19,313 nt of DNA from JBBSUQ01 sp038234235. Its GTDB lineage: Bacteria > Bacteroidota > Bacteroidia > Flavobacteriales_D > Crocinitomicaceae. The stretch lies in NCBI GenBank assembly GCA_038234235.1, contig JBBSUQ010000048.1, positions 1-19,313 of the forward strand, given 5' to 3'. A program made the position numbers and the translations under genes. A model generated the notes under the pieces. The model was not told the DNA's origin and did not search any database. It worked only from the letters and a program-made list of their open reading frames with translations. This document shows positions 6,896 to 15,725 of the stretch, piece after piece; positions within the stretch are counted from its first letter, which is position 1, and every line of letters starts with the position of its first letter.

Positions 6896-9310
6896 ATGCT
6901 AAAAAAATACTACGTTCTGATTTTCATTTTCTCATTTTTAAATTTGACTTCTTTTTCCCAAGAAATTAAGAATCATTTTGATGATAAGTCGTATGTTGAA
7001 GGAGAGTTTTTAGTACAGTTAACTGCTGAAGGCAGTATTCGAAATTTAATTTTAAATGCTCCCGCCGAGTATAAATTGGAAATCCAAAAGATATTATCAC
7101 GACCAATGCGTATTTGGCTTGTGAATTTCGATTTTCAAATGATTTCTCATGAAGAAATGCAACGTTGGATTTATTCACAAAAAGGTATTTCAGTGGTCGA
7201 TTATAATTACCACATTCAGATGCGCTCAACATTACCTAGTGATCCTAGTTTAACACAGCAGTGGCATCATAATAATAATGGTCAAACGGGAGGAACAGTA
7301 GATGCCGATATTGATTCTGACTTAGCTTGGGATATCTCCACAGGAGGTAAAACAGCAACAAATGATGATATAGTTGTTTGTCTAATAGAAAGTGGCAATC
7401 TAGATCATCAAGATTTAACTGCTAATCGTTGGATTAATTTAGCGGAAATACCAGGTAATAATATTGATGATGATGGAAATGGTTATATAGATGATATCAG
7501 TGGCTGGAATCCTGTATCGAACAATGGCTCTTATGGTACGGGAGGTCATGGTACTAATTGTCTCGGAATGATTGGAGCAAAAGGTGATAACGGTTTAAAT
7601 GTTGTTGGAGCAAATTGGGATGTGAAATTAATGGTTGTTGGAGGTTATAGTATTGCAACACAGGCAAATGCAATTGAAGCTTATACTTATCCTTTGGAAA
7701 TGCGTCAGTTATGGAATACTACAAATGGAACCCAAGGTGCTTTTGTAGTAGCTACAAGTTCTTCATGGGGCATTGATGGCGCTAATCCGAATAATTATCC
7801 ATTATGGTGCAATTTTTATGATACCTTGGGACACTATGGAATTTTAAATATTGGCGCGACAACAAATCAAAATTTAAACGTAGATACTGCTGGTGATATG
7901 CCAACGGCGTGTTCAAGTCCTTATATGGTGGGTGTTGGCCGAACGGATCACAATGACAACACAGCAGGAGGATATGGAATTACAACAATTGAATTTGGAG
8001 CTCCGGGTATTAATGTGGTAACAACAGCGAATACTAATACCATTACCACAACCACAGGAACTTCTTTTTCTTGTCCGTTGACTGCAGGAGTTGTTGCTTT
8101 GGCTTATTCAATTCCTTGTATCAATTTTATGAATATTGTGAAAGCGGATCCGAAGGCAGGATCTGATTTAGTTTTACAAGCACTGAAAGATGGAGTAGAT
8201 GTAAAAGCGCAATTTTCATCCAAATTTGTAACTAGTGGTAGATTAAATTCTCGAGGTACCTTAGATGCTTTAATGGCAGCAACTTGTATTGCTATCTCTT
8301 GTAACGCACCATCAGCAATTTCAACAACAATGATTACTGACTCTTCTGCACAAGTAAATTTTACGATGGATGCATCGGCTTCTAGTACCAATTTTTATTG
8401 GAAAGAATTAGGAGCATCATCTTATACAGCGATTTTAAATGTTTCTGGACCATTACCTTTAACTCAATTAACTAATTGTACAACTTATCAATATTATTTT
8501 GAATCAGATTGTTCAGGTACTATCAGTTCGCCAAGTACCGAGCTTACATTCACTACATCAAATTGTGGTAATTGTATTGATTTACCTTATTGTCCCAACA
8601 GTGCAACAGATGCAACTCAAGAATGGATTCAATCTTTTTCAATAGGTAATTTCACTAACAATTCTGGAGAAAACGGTGGCTATGAAGATTTTGCAAATAC
8701 TTTGGGAATTAATTTAGCTACTTACACAAATTATCCAATGACATTGACTGTCGGTTGGGCGGGAACTCAACAAAATGAATATACACGTATTTGGATTGAC
8801 TTTAACCAAGATGGTACTTTCACAACAAATGAGTTGGTTTATGATCAGGTTGCTGCTTCACAAGTAAATCCATCTGGAACCATTAATATTCCAGGCACAG
8901 CTTTGCTAGGCGAAACCAAAATGCGCGTTCAAATGGCTTATCAAGGCGGTGGACAAAACACCTTACCTGCATTGTGTGCGACATATTTATATGGTGAAGT
9001 GGAAGATTATTGTTTGACCATTTCAGAAGGAACTCAACAAAACTCGATTTACACTGAGACTTTGTCCAAATTAACTTCTGTTTATCCGAATCCAGTAACG
9101 AATGAGTTATTCATTTCAAATCAGAGTAATGCAGTTATGAACCTTGAGTTGAGAGATATCGTTGGAAAATTATTGATTCTAAAAATAATACCTGGAGGAG
9201 TCACTTCCATTGATTTGTCAACATTCAATGCCGGTACTTATTTTTGTAACTTGATAGATGAAAATGGATCAATCATTAAATCAGAAAAATTAATTAAGCT
9301 CTTTAGATAA
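6896..9310 (+). CDS. T9SS-exported S8 (subtilisin-like) protease with GEVED domain
   Basis: I start the protein at the internal ATG giving MLKKYYVLIFIFSFLNLTSFSQ, a good signal peptide; the longer frame from 6848 would put 16 unlikely residues before it. It has 804 residues in this order: signal (1-22), propeptide-like part (about 25-115), S8 catalytic domain (about 120-455), fibronectin-III-like segment (about 465-555), GEVED domain (about 565-715; WIDFNQDGTF ... YGEVEDYCLTI) and T9SS sorting tail (about 727-804; VYPNPVTNELFIS). Catalytic His218 (GGHGTN) and Ser390 (GTSFSCP) are intact. The usual catalytic Asp of the IDTG motif is Glu165 (LIESGNLDHQDL). It is an extracellular protease or protease-like protein. 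Activity is uncertain because of the Asp-to-Glu change. Confidence 0.92.
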   Translation: MLKKYYVLIFIFSFLNLTSFSQEIKNHFDDKSYVEGEFLVQLTAEGSIRNLILNAPAEYKLEIQKILSRPMRIWLVNFDFQMISHEEMQRWIYSQKGISVVDYNYHIQMRSTLPSDPSLTQQWHHNNNGQTGGTVDADIDSDLAWDISTGGKTATNDDIVVCLIESGNLDHQDLTANRWINLAEIPGNNIDDDGNGYIDDISGWNPVSNNGSYGTGGHGTNCLGMIGAKGDNGLNVVGANWDVKLMVVGGYSIATQANAIEAYTYPLEMRQLWNTTNGTQGAFVVATSSSWGIDGANPNNYPLWCNFYDTLGHYGILNIGATTNQNLNVDTAGDMPTACSSPYMVGVGRTDHNDNTAGGYGITTIEFGAPGINVVTTANTNTITTTTGTSFSCPLTAGVVALAYSIPCINFMNIVKADPKAGSDLVLQALKDGVDVKAQFSSKFVTSGRLNSRGTLDALMAATCIAISCNAPSAISTTMITDSSAQVNFTMDASASSTNFYWKELGASSYTAILNVSGPLPLTQLTNCTTYQYYFESDCSGTISSPSTELTFTTSNCGNCIDLPYCPNSATDATQEWIQSFSIGNFTNNSGENGGYEDFANTLGINLATYTNYPMTLTVGWAGTQQNEYTRIWIDFNQDGTFTTNELVYDQVAASQVNPSGTINIPGTALLGETKMRVQMAYQGGGQNTLPALCATYLYGEVEDYCLTISEGTQQNSIYTETLSKLTSVYPNPVTNELFISNQSNAVMNLELRDIVGKLLILKIIPGGVTSIDLSTFNAGTYFCNLIDENGSIIKSEKLIKLFR

Positions 9311-9399
9311 ATTCGAAAAAGTTTACTTGTATTGATCTGAGCTGAAATTAATCGCTTGATTTTAATTATTTATGATTTAATTATTAGCGTTTTTAATGC

Positions 9400-9885
9400 T
9401 TACTCCTTTACATCCAAATTCGGATCTGTCGGGGTTTTAACGTCGATGATTTCTTGTTGGGTTTTTATTTGTTCTATTTTGTTTTCTTTTATTGTTTGGG
9501 TTTTTAATTTACCACCTTTGATTACATTTACAAATCCAATGATGATTAGAAAAATTGGATAATAATAAAGTTTTTGTTCTAGTGCGTTACTAATAATTAT
9601 CCACATCACCCCAATTGTAATGATAATTATCCCAAATACCGGCGTTCTTTTAATTCCTAAAGAATTTCTACCAGCTGGACCATTGAAATCTAAATCTTCT
9701 TGTTTTTCTTGCTCTTTTCTGGCAGCAATTTCCAACATTCGGGGGTTTGCTTCAAAAGACTCGCAGGTTTTTTCAAATGTTGCCTGTTGGTTCGTTAATC
9801 CACAAACAATTCCATTTTGTGGAGAAAATAGTTAGTTGCTGCAAAGATCACAATAAGATAATTGATGGGTTCTTTGAGGTGTCAT
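9400..9885 (-). pseudogene. CxxC...CGLTN small membrane protein, broken by in-frame TAA at codon 18
   Basis: An ATG at 9885 opens a frame reading MTPQRTHQLSYCDLCSN, then TAA (9834-9832), then in the same frame LFSPQNGIVCGLTNQQATFE, KTCESFEANPR and on to a normal stop at 9400. The parts fit together as one 161-residue protein. It has a four-Cys head (Cys12, Cys15, the Cys of IVCGLT, the Cys of EKTC) that I recognise from small Bacteroidota proteins, a charged linker, two membrane segments (FGIIIITIGVMWIIIS and YYYPIFLIIIGFVNVI) and a Lys/Glu-rich tail. The nonsense codon splits the Cys motif. An internal start at 9738 (MLEIAARKEQ) could still make a 112-residue two-TM protein without the Cys head. 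Function is unknown. It is either a true nonsense mutation or a single-base sequence error. Confidence 0.72.
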
Positions 9886-9949
9886 GTATTTAATTTTGTA
9901 ATTGTTATGATTAATGATTTAATATTTATTTCCTAGTGTCATGTCATAT

Positions 9950-10546
9950 TTATCCTTTAATCTTATTCCAAATTTCATACATCTTCTCTTGCTGTGGTCG
10001 GTTAATTTCCACTTCTCGCAAGGGTTCACATTCTTTTAAAGTATCATGACATTGTTTTGGCAAAGCTTGATAAAGAGCAGTTCCCTTTGTTTTCCAATCC
10101 AACATGTCATCGCTAACTTGCTTTACTATTTTAGCTGGATTACCAACAACTACACTTCTTTCTGCAATTTTCATTTCTGCCGGTACAAATGTCAATGCGC
10201 CAATAACGCACTCTTTTTCAATAATCACGTTGTCCATAATTACGGCATTCATCCCAATTAAACAATTTTCACCAATTTCCGCTCCGTGAATTATTGCTCC
10301 ATGTCCTATGTGCGCACCTTTTTTCAATCGGACAGTCACCCCTGGAAACATGTGAATAGTACAATTTTCTTGAACGTTGCAACCATCTTCAATAATAATT
10401 TCGCCCCAATCTCCACGTATGGCTGCACCCGGACCAATGTAAACATCTTTACCAATAATAACATTTCCGGTAATTGTAGCGTTTGGATGCACGAATGCAC
10501 TCTCGTCAATTACGGGTCGAAAACCGTTGAATTCAAAAATTGCCAT
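9950..10546 (-). CDS. Gamma-carbonic anhydrase / PaaY-like hexapeptide-repeat protein
   Basis: I use the ATG giving MAIFEFNGFRPVID (198 residues), the usual length and N-terminus of PaaY-type proteins. A longer start at 10582 would overlap the upstream gene's end. The left-handed beta-helix repeats run from about 18 to 140 (VHPNATITGNVIIGKDVYIG ...), with the RGDWG turn at 44-48. The three zinc-ligand His of the gamma-CA family are at 65 (CTIHMFPG), 82 (GHGAII) and 87 (IHGAEIG). A helical C-terminal tail (about 150-198) follows, as in PaaY. Members are homotrimeric carbonic anhydrase-like enzymes or thioesterases; the substrate here cannot be told. It lies 19 bp downstream of the M28 peptidase gene and is probably cotranscribed. 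No phenylacetate genes are nearby. Confidence 0.88.
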   Translation of the reverse strand: MAIFEFNGFRPVIDESAFVHPNATITGNVIIGKDVYIGPGAAIRGDWGEIIIEDGCNVQENCTIHMFPGVTVRLKKGAHIGHGAIIHGAEIGENCLIGMNAVIMDNVIIEKECVIGALTFVPAEMKIAERSVVVGNPAKIVKQVSDDMLDWKTKGTALYQALPKQCHDTLKECEPLREVEINRPQQEKMYEIWNKIKG

Positions 10547-10565
10547 AAAAATTATAAAAAATTTA

Positions 10566-11954
10566 TTAAATATACTTATCAATTAAGTATAACCAACTCG
10601 CAATTGCTGCGCAACCTAGTTCTAGTTCGCGTTTATTTACATTTTCAAACACATCATTTGCAGAATGGTGAAAATCAAAATAACGTTGAGAATCTGGCAC
10701 AAAACCAAACATAGTAATATTTTCATATTCATCTCCCAACGGTCCAACATCCACACCTGAATGTCCTTTGGCAAAAACAGACAAGCCAAATGGTATCATT
10801 TGTTCAAATAAAACTTCAAATTTGTGAATCATTTCTGCATTTTCAGACTCAATATCAAATCCACGTGGAGAAAATCCACCTCTATCACTTTCAAGAGCAG
10901 CGATTTGAATCTCATTTCTTGCTTTCGTCCATGTTGCATAGGTTTCTCCTCCTCTGTTTCCATTTTCTTCATTCATGAAAAGTACACAACGCAAAGTATG
11001 TTTGGGTTTATAATTTTGAGATTTCAGTAAGCGTAAGGCTTCAATTGAATGTGCAATTCCTGCTCCGTCATCATGCGCACCTTCGCCTGCATCCCAAGAA
11101 TCTAAATGTCCACCAAAAGTGATAATTTCATTCCGATTTTTACCCCACATTTCGCCAATAACATTGTAAGATATTTTATCTTCATAAAACCTACAATCCA
11201 TTTCTAGCCAAATTTCTGATTTTGCATTATTTTTTGTCAGCAATGCAATTTTATCTGCGTCATTTGTGGAGATTGCACCTGCGGCAATTTTACCGACACT
11301 ATCATTGTACTGCATTGTTCCTGTGTGCGGAAAATCATTTTCGCCTAAACTTAAAGAACGAATTAAAACTGCAACTGCTCCTAGTCTTGCACCTTCAACT
11401 GCGCCACTTTTTCTTATAGGGAAACATCCGCCGTATGCTTGAAAAGAATGAATTACATTGTCTTCCATTCTTTGATTAATCAAAACTATTTTACCATTTA
11501 CCTTAGATTTGGGCATTTTTTTTAATTCCTCTAAAGAATTGACGATCAACAATTCGGCTTTAATTAAACCATTTGTCCCGATGCTACCGCCAAGAGCTAG
11601 AATATTTAATTTTAATAATTTTCCATCTTGTAGTTTGAGCCAAGCACTTTCTTTAGTTCCACGTTCCCAATGAGGTACTTTTATTTCTTGCTTGTAAACC
11701 GTATCAAAATTATAAGATTTCAATTTTTGAAATCCCCATTCCACAGCCATATCGGCTTCAGCAGAACCCGATAATCTGGCACCAACATCTTTGCACAACT
11801 GACGAAGATCTTCGTATGAATTCCCTTGAGTTAAGGCCGATTTATAGATTTTAGAAATAAAAACAGAATCGGTATTTTGAGAAAAAGAGCTTGAATTTAC
11901 AAGAAATAGAAAACTAAAAAGTAGTAGCCCGGAAGAAAAATTAATTTTTGACAT
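10566..11954 (-). CDS. Secreted M28 zinc peptidase (carboxypeptidase Q-like)
   Basis: The start at 11954 gives MSKINFSSGLLLFSFLFLVN and a clean signal peptide ending SSFSQ (462 residues); the frame could open 12 codons earlier but that would bury the signal. The domain order matches plasma glutamate carboxypeptidase: N-terminal peptidase part, inserted PA-like lid (about 115-255; MPKSKVNGKIVLIN) and the catalytic M28 core. Metal ligands are visible: His283 (GGHLDSWD), Asp295 (AHDDGAG), the Glu329/Glu330 pair (FMNEENGNRGG), Asp357 (LESDRGG) and His430 (FHHSAND). All needed residues are present, so an active periplasmic or secreted aminopeptidase/dipeptidase with two zinc ions is likely. It forms a probable two-gene unit with the hexapeptide-repeat gene. 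Confidence 0.92.
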   Translation of the reverse strand: MSKINFSSGLLLFSFLFLVNSSSFSQNTDSVFISKIYKSALTQGNSYEDLRQLCKDVGARLSGSAEADMAVEWGFQKLKSYNFDTVYKQEIKVPHWERGTKESAWLKLQDGKLLKLNILALGGSIGTNGLIKAELLIVNSLEELKKMPKSKVNGKIVLINQRMEDNVIHSFQAYGGCFPIRKSGAVEGARLGAVAVLIRSLSLGENDFPHTGTMQYNDSVGKIAAGAISTNDADKIALLTKNNAKSEIWLEMDCRFYEDKISYNVIGEMWGKNRNEIITFGGHLDSWDAGEGAHDDGAGIAHSIEALRLLKSQNYKPKHTLRCVLFMNEENGNRGGETYATWTKARNEIQIAALESDRGGFSPRGFDIESENAEMIHKFEVLFEQMIPFGLSVFAKGHSGVDVGPLGDEYENITMFGFVPDSQRYFDFHHSANDVFENVNKRELELGCAAIASWLYLIDKYI

Positions 11955-12061
11955 CGTTAAATAATAGAGGACAAATTTAATGATTCTCACGAAATAAAAG
12001 CCACACGACCCGAAAACACTAAAAATTGATCATAAAAATTCGCAATAGTCATATAACGCAT

Positions 12062-12069
12062 TATCTTTG
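12062..12069 (+). promoter_or_regulatory. -7 promoter box of ychF (TATCTTTG)
   Basis: TATCTTTG is a perfect TAnnTTTG match, 23 bases before the ychF start codon. It is identical to the box driving the cobalamin operon. No TTG element stands at the usual ~19-base distance. Confidence 0.6.
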
Positions 12070-12092
12070 CAAAAAATTTATTTTCATCCATT

Positions 12093-13190
12093 ATGGCTTT
12101 AAAATGTGGCATAGTTGGACTTCCGAATGTTGGCAAGTCTTCTTTATTTAATTGTTTATCCAACGCGAAAGCGCAGGCTGCAAATTTTCCTTTTTGTACA
12201 ATAGAACCGAATGTAGGGACGATCTCAGTGCCAGATAAGCGTTTGGAGAAATTAGAATCCTTGGTAAATCCAGAAAAAGTAGTTCCAACAACAATGGAAA
12301 TTGTGGACATTGCCGGATTGGTAAAAGGAGCATCTAAGGGTGAGGGATTGGGGAACCAATTTTTGGCAAATATCCGAGAAACAGATGCTATTATTCATGT
12401 TTTGCGTTGTTTTGATGACGATAATATTATTCACGTTGATGGTTCAATAAATCCAGTTAGAGATAAGGAAGTTATTGATATTGAATTGCAATTAAAAGAT
12501 TTAGAATCTATTGACAAGAAAATTTTATCGCTATCAAGAGTTTTAAAATCGGGTGATAAAGAGGCTTTGAAAGAAAATGAATTGGCCGGTAGAATTAAAG
12601 CAATACTCGAGCAAGGCAAATCTGTTAGATCCATGGAATTGGACGAAGAAGAAAAAGAAATAGTTCGTAAATTTCAGTTAATTACCGGGAAACCAGTTTT
12701 GTATTTATGTAATGTTGATGAATCTTCTGTTAAAAACGGAAACAAGCACGTTGATGCAGTTCGCGAAGCAGTGAAAAACGAAGACGCTGAGCTGTTGGTA
12801 ATTGGTGCAAAAATAGAATCTGATATAATGGATTTGGAAACTTATGACGAGCGCCAAATGTTTTTAGATGAATTGGGATTAGAAGAACCTGGTGTAAATA
12901 GATTAATTGTTTCGTCTTACAATTTATTGAATTTACAAACCTATTTCACAGCTGGAGTAAAGGAAGTTCGCGCTTGGACAATCAAAAAAGGAATGACAGC
13001 ACCGCAAGCAGCAGGTGTAATCCACACAGATTTTGAAAAAGGATTTATACGTGCGGAAGTAATAAAATACGAAGATTTCGTAAGTTTTGGATCAGAAGCG
13101 AAAGTTAAAGAAGCGGGTAAATTTAAAGTAGAAGGAAAAGAATACATTGTTGACGATGGCGATGTGATGCATTTCAGGTTTAATGTTTGA
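12093..13190 (+). CDS. ychF: Redox-regulated ATPase YchF (Obg-family P-loop protein)
   Basis: This 365-residue protein is within a few residues of the usual YchF length. The P-loop is GLPNVGKS (9-16), G3 is DIAG (72-75), and the G4 position is NVDE (207-210). NVDE replaces NKxD, the feature that gives YchF proteins ATP over GTP preference. A helical coiled insertion spans about 120-195. The C-terminal TGS domain (about 280-363; TYFTAGVKEVRAWTIKKG ... IVDDGDVMHFRFNV) is complete. YchF is a conserved ribosome-associated ATPase linked to stress and redox response. It is transcribed divergently from the M28 peptidase gene. Nothing is unusual in the protein. A long microsatellite begins 10 bases after its stop. 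Confidence 0.97.
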   Translation: MALKCGIVGLPNVGKSSLFNCLSNAKAQAANFPFCTIEPNVGTISVPDKRLEKLESLVNPEKVVPTTMEIVDIAGLVKGASKGEGLGNQFLANIRETDAIIHVLRCFDDDNIIHVDGSINPVRDKEVIDIELQLKDLESIDKKILSLSRVLKSGDKEALKENELAGRIKAILEQGKSVRSMELDEEEKEIVRKFQLITGKPVLYLCNVDESSVKNGNKHVDAVREAVKNEDAELLVIGAKIESDIMDLETYDERQMFLDELGLEEPGVNRLIVSSYNLLNLQTYFTAGVKEVRAWTIKKGMTAPQAAGVIHTDFEKGFIRAEVIKYEDFVSFGSEAKVKEAGKFKVEGKEYIVDDGDVMHFRFNV

Positions 13191-13200
13191 TATTAAAGGT

Positions 13201-13281
13201 AATTGTTAATTGTTAATTGTTAATTGTTAATTGTTAATTGTTAATTGTTAATTGTTAATTGTTAATTGTTAATTGTTAATT
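13201..13281. repeat. Perfect 7-bp microsatellite, AATTGTT x 11
   Basis: Eleven uninterrupted AATTGTT units (13201-13277) are followed by a partial AATT. It sits between the ychF stop and the ATG at 13286 of a decayed gene, where copy-number change could alter promoter spacing. A 7-bp unit is not a multiple of three, so if ever within a coding frame it would shift the frame. Here it is intergenic. Perfection over eleven copies suggests recent expansion or ongoing slippage. Confidence 0.95.
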
Positions 13282-13285
13282 AATT

Positions 13286-13808
13286 ATGACAACTATTGAT
13301 TTTTTGAAAAATGAGAATGAAAAAATCATTAGTTCACATAGACCTACATTTATATCATATGTGTTTTCTCATTCGTTAGCAGAATACTGTATTATTTGCT
13401 TTGGAATTTATTATTTCAAAAGGAACAATACATAAAAATTTTTAAATAACGTTTTGCCATGGACGACCATATTTACAATATTTACTTTCAGTTTAGGTTT
13501 ACTAATGTTATTTTGTAAGATATTGAAATATAGATAATTACAATACATTTTAACTACTAAAAATAATAATTTATTCAAAAGTAACAAAACCTCTCTTTCT
13601 TTATTTTATTGATATAAAAGAGATTAATTTGAAACAAAATTTGATTGAAAAACTTCAGAATATAGGTACTATTCAATTCTTTACAGGTAAATATCAAAAT
13701 TCTGACTTGGGGACTTTCAAAAGATTTGAGAACTGGCATTCCTTTACAAATTCGGAAAATACTTTTATCTTAATAAAAAAACTAATACCTAGTTTTAAAA
13801 AGGATTAG
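13286..13808 (+). pseudogene. Decayed bacterial-PH-domain (bPH) membrane protein gene
   Basis: Read from ATG 13286, the frame gives MTTIDFLKNENEKIISSHRP and a membrane-like segment, then TAA at 13433. In the same frame it continues KFLNNVLPWTTIFTIFTFSL, GLLMLFCKILKYR, then TAA at 13535, then LQYILTTKNNNLFKS. Between about 13575 and 13610 the homologous reading moves to another frame: YFIDIKEINLKQNLIEKLQN, IGTIQFFTGKY, ending LIPSFKKD-TAG at 13808. The whole resembles a two-TM hairpin plus a bPH domain (Y-LT--R turn, DI--I---QN--EKL--IGT strand, closing helix), about 170 residues. Two nonsense codons and a frameshift make it a pseudogene. Its TAG directly abuts the next gene's ATG, so the two were probably once coupled. 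Confidence 0.7.
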
Positions 13809-14636
13809 ATGAAAAATCCCATTCGTAGAAATAGAAACATCGGTACAGACAAGCAAGGTTATAGTCAAGACAATGAAATGGTTGTCCCTCATCCTGCTAT
13901 AGAATCGAAATCTTTTTATGAAAAATTGAGTGATTATAAAACCGTTAAAAAAACTATTAAGGGTCATATTTTCAGATTTGTAATTGAAAAAACCCGCCTC
14001 AATTCATTTCACGCATGCACTTTAGAAGACATTGTAAAAGTTCTTAATGAAATCCCTAAAGAAGATTATGGCGAACTAGAATTAATTATTCTTAGGCAGC
14101 CTACGAGAAAACAAGAAAACCTTGAATCTGTTTGGGGAAGATTAATTTACTCTTATGAATTCGAAAACCAGCTTTTGCCTGCAGTAATAATTGAGGCAGT
14201 AGATTTGAAAAGAAAATTGAAATGGACGAAAAAACTAAGTGTTGAATCTCAAAAAGAAATGATAAGATTAATGGAAGATGGTCATAAATTCATACTTAAC
14301 AAAAGATTTTATGAGGCAGAATATGAACTGGACAATATTCGAGCAACTCAACTTTATAGAACAATAACACACGAATTCGGTCATTATGTTCACTATTTAG
14401 AAATTGTAGAAAGACCTGGTAACGAAAATGAAAATATTGAAGAATGGGAGAAAAGATTGAAAAATTATCATAGTTTGCCATCATCTCAAAAGGAAGTGTT
14501 TGCCCACACTTATGCGCAAAATTTAAAATCAGAATTAGAAAAAAAAGGAATTATACCTTTTAATAGAATTTTAAACAAAAATGAATTACTTAAAGATAAT
14601 TTGAATTTATCTGATTTTCAGAAATTAAAGATTTAA
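13809..14636 (+). CDS. Zincin-like protein with HEFGH motif, function unknown
   Basis: This 275-residue protein has no signal peptide or membrane segment. The best landmark is THEFGHYVHYLE with HEFGH at 188-192, a standard HExxH zinc-protease motif. A downstream Glu at 229 (SQKEVFAHTYAQ) is placed well as the third zinc ligand in a gluzincin-like layout. The N-terminal half has LRQPTRKQENLESVWGRLIY (about 95-115), which resembles nothing I can name but looks conserved in style. It starts immediately after the bPH pseudogene's stop, so the intact ancestor probably formed a two-gene unit. It may be a metallopeptidase, or a zincin fold used in a toxin or phage-derived setting. No partner survives to tell. 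Confidence 0.7.
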   Translation: MKNPIRRNRNIGTDKQGYSQDNEMVVPHPAIESKSFYEKLSDYKTVKKTIKGHIFRFVIEKTRLNSFHACTLEDIVKVLNEIPKEDYGELELIILRQPTRKQENLESVWGRLIYSYEFENQLLPAVIIEAVDLKRKLKWTKKLSVESQKEMIRLMEDGHKFILNKRFYEAEYELDNIRATQLYRTITHEFGHYVHYLEIVERPGNENENIEEWEKRLKNYHSLPSSQKEVFAHTYAQNLKSELEKKGIIPFNRILNKNELLKDNLNLSDFQKLKI

Positions 14637-14685
14637 AAATTTAGCGTCCAAATCGCAAATCAAAATTTATTAATTATCGAAGCCC

Positions 14686-15513
14686 TTAATTTCCCGGTGG
14701 AAATAAAATAGACAGGCCTTCATACAAACTGTTGTGTAAAATTGTGGCGTGGTTTTCGTTTTTCATTTGGTTAAAATGTAAATTAGAATAGCCTGAATTT
14801 TTAAGTTGTTTGTACAGTTTTTTGGCATCAACTTTCATGATTTTTTCTTCATCAGCACCTACAGAAATATAAATGAATAAGTTTCTTTCCTTTGGATTTT
14901 CTATCTGATTTTCATTTTGGTTTTGCTGGACTAATAACAAACTCTCATCATCCCACCACAAGCTCGGACTCACAATAAAATAATGTGTAAAAAGTTCAGG
15001 TTTTTTAATAAGAATTTCGCTTGCAAGCAAACCACCTAGTGATTGTCCGAAAATATATTTTGTATCATTCACACTATAGTTTTCCTTAATATAAGGTTGC
15101 AATTCTTTTTCAACAAACTCAATAAATTTATCTGAATGTCCGGTTGTTGGAAAATCTTTTTGTAAGTCGCGTAAATCTGTGTGATAGGTAAAATCTCTCT
15201 TCCTATCGACATTTGCTATTCCGACAATTATAAATTCTGGTAATTGTAATTGAAGTTCAAAAAATTGGACCAGTCCAACTTCGTGTAGAAAATCTTCATT
15301 GAAACTTCCATCTAATGCATAAATTACTGGATAGCTTTTTAAACTGTCGTAATTTTCAGGCAATCGAATATTTAAAATCCTATTTTCATTCAAAACTTCG
15401 GAACGAATAATATCTATTTTTCCAATGACCAGAGCTTTACTTTCTAATAATTTTTGAGAATCGACATTAAAGACAATAAAAATCAAGGTCATTAAAATAA
15501 TTACATTTTTCAT
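14686..15513 (-). CDS. Secreted alpha/beta-hydrolase esterase (PF00756-type, IroE/Fes-like)
   Basis: This 275-residue protein has a signal peptide (1-19, ending NVDS-Q). The esterase-D/Fes-like fold is seen in RILNIRLPENYDSLKSYPVI and YALDGS (66-70), the nucleophile elbow GQSLGG with Ser158, and the C-terminal catalytic His254 (NENHATI). The Asp of the triad is probably near 221 (VGADEE). The SPSLWWDDE block at 182-190 is typical of the family. Relatives cleave ester or siderophore-ester bonds in the periplasm or outside the cell. With no iron genes around, no specific substrate can be assigned. It is convergent with the zincin gene, with only ~50 bp between their ends. Confidence 0.88.
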   Translation of the reverse strand: MKNVIILMTLIFIVFNVDSQKLLESKALVIGKIDIIRSEVLNENRILNIRLPENYDSLKSYPVIYALDGSFNEDFLHEVGLVQFFELQLQLPEFIIVGIANVDRKRDFTYHTDLRDLQKDFPTTGHSDKFIEFVEKELQPYIKENYSVNDTKYIFGQSLGGLLASEILIKKPELFTHYFIVSPSLWWDDESLLLVQQNQNENQIENPKERNLFIYISVGADEEKIMKVDAKKLYKQLKNSGYSNLHFNQMKNENHATILHNSLYEGLSILFPPGN

Positions 15514-15725
15514 ATTACACTAAGAATTTGAGCGTTAAAACAAGATTCAAAAAAGCTTTTAAAATTAAGGAATTAATTAATTCAAGTCACAGTTATATTT
15601 AAAGTTAACTAATTATTCCCGACATTTCACCGCTCTCAATATATATTAAAATTTAATATTTAACTTATAAAAAAGATAAGTTTATAATTATTTTATTAAT
15701 TTTACCTCAACTTATTTTTTATAAC

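Noticed and set aside
10547..10582. Longer N-terminus (MISIFNKFFIIF) for the PaaY-like gene
   Set aside because: It overlaps the upstream gene and adds 12 residues before MAIFEFNGF, the normal family start; AT-rich 5' sequence explains the open frame.
13201..13281. AATTGTT array considered as an iteron or origin
   Set aside because: The unit is only 7 bp and perfectly contiguous with no DnaA-box-like sites or replication gene; slippage microsatellite is simpler.
9832..13537. TAA read as a sense codon (recoding), suggested by in-frame TAAs at 9832, 13433 and 13535
   Set aside because: Several intact genes end at TAA with no homologous continuation, and the 13286-13808 gene also has a frameshift; ordinary nonsense mutation or error explains all three.
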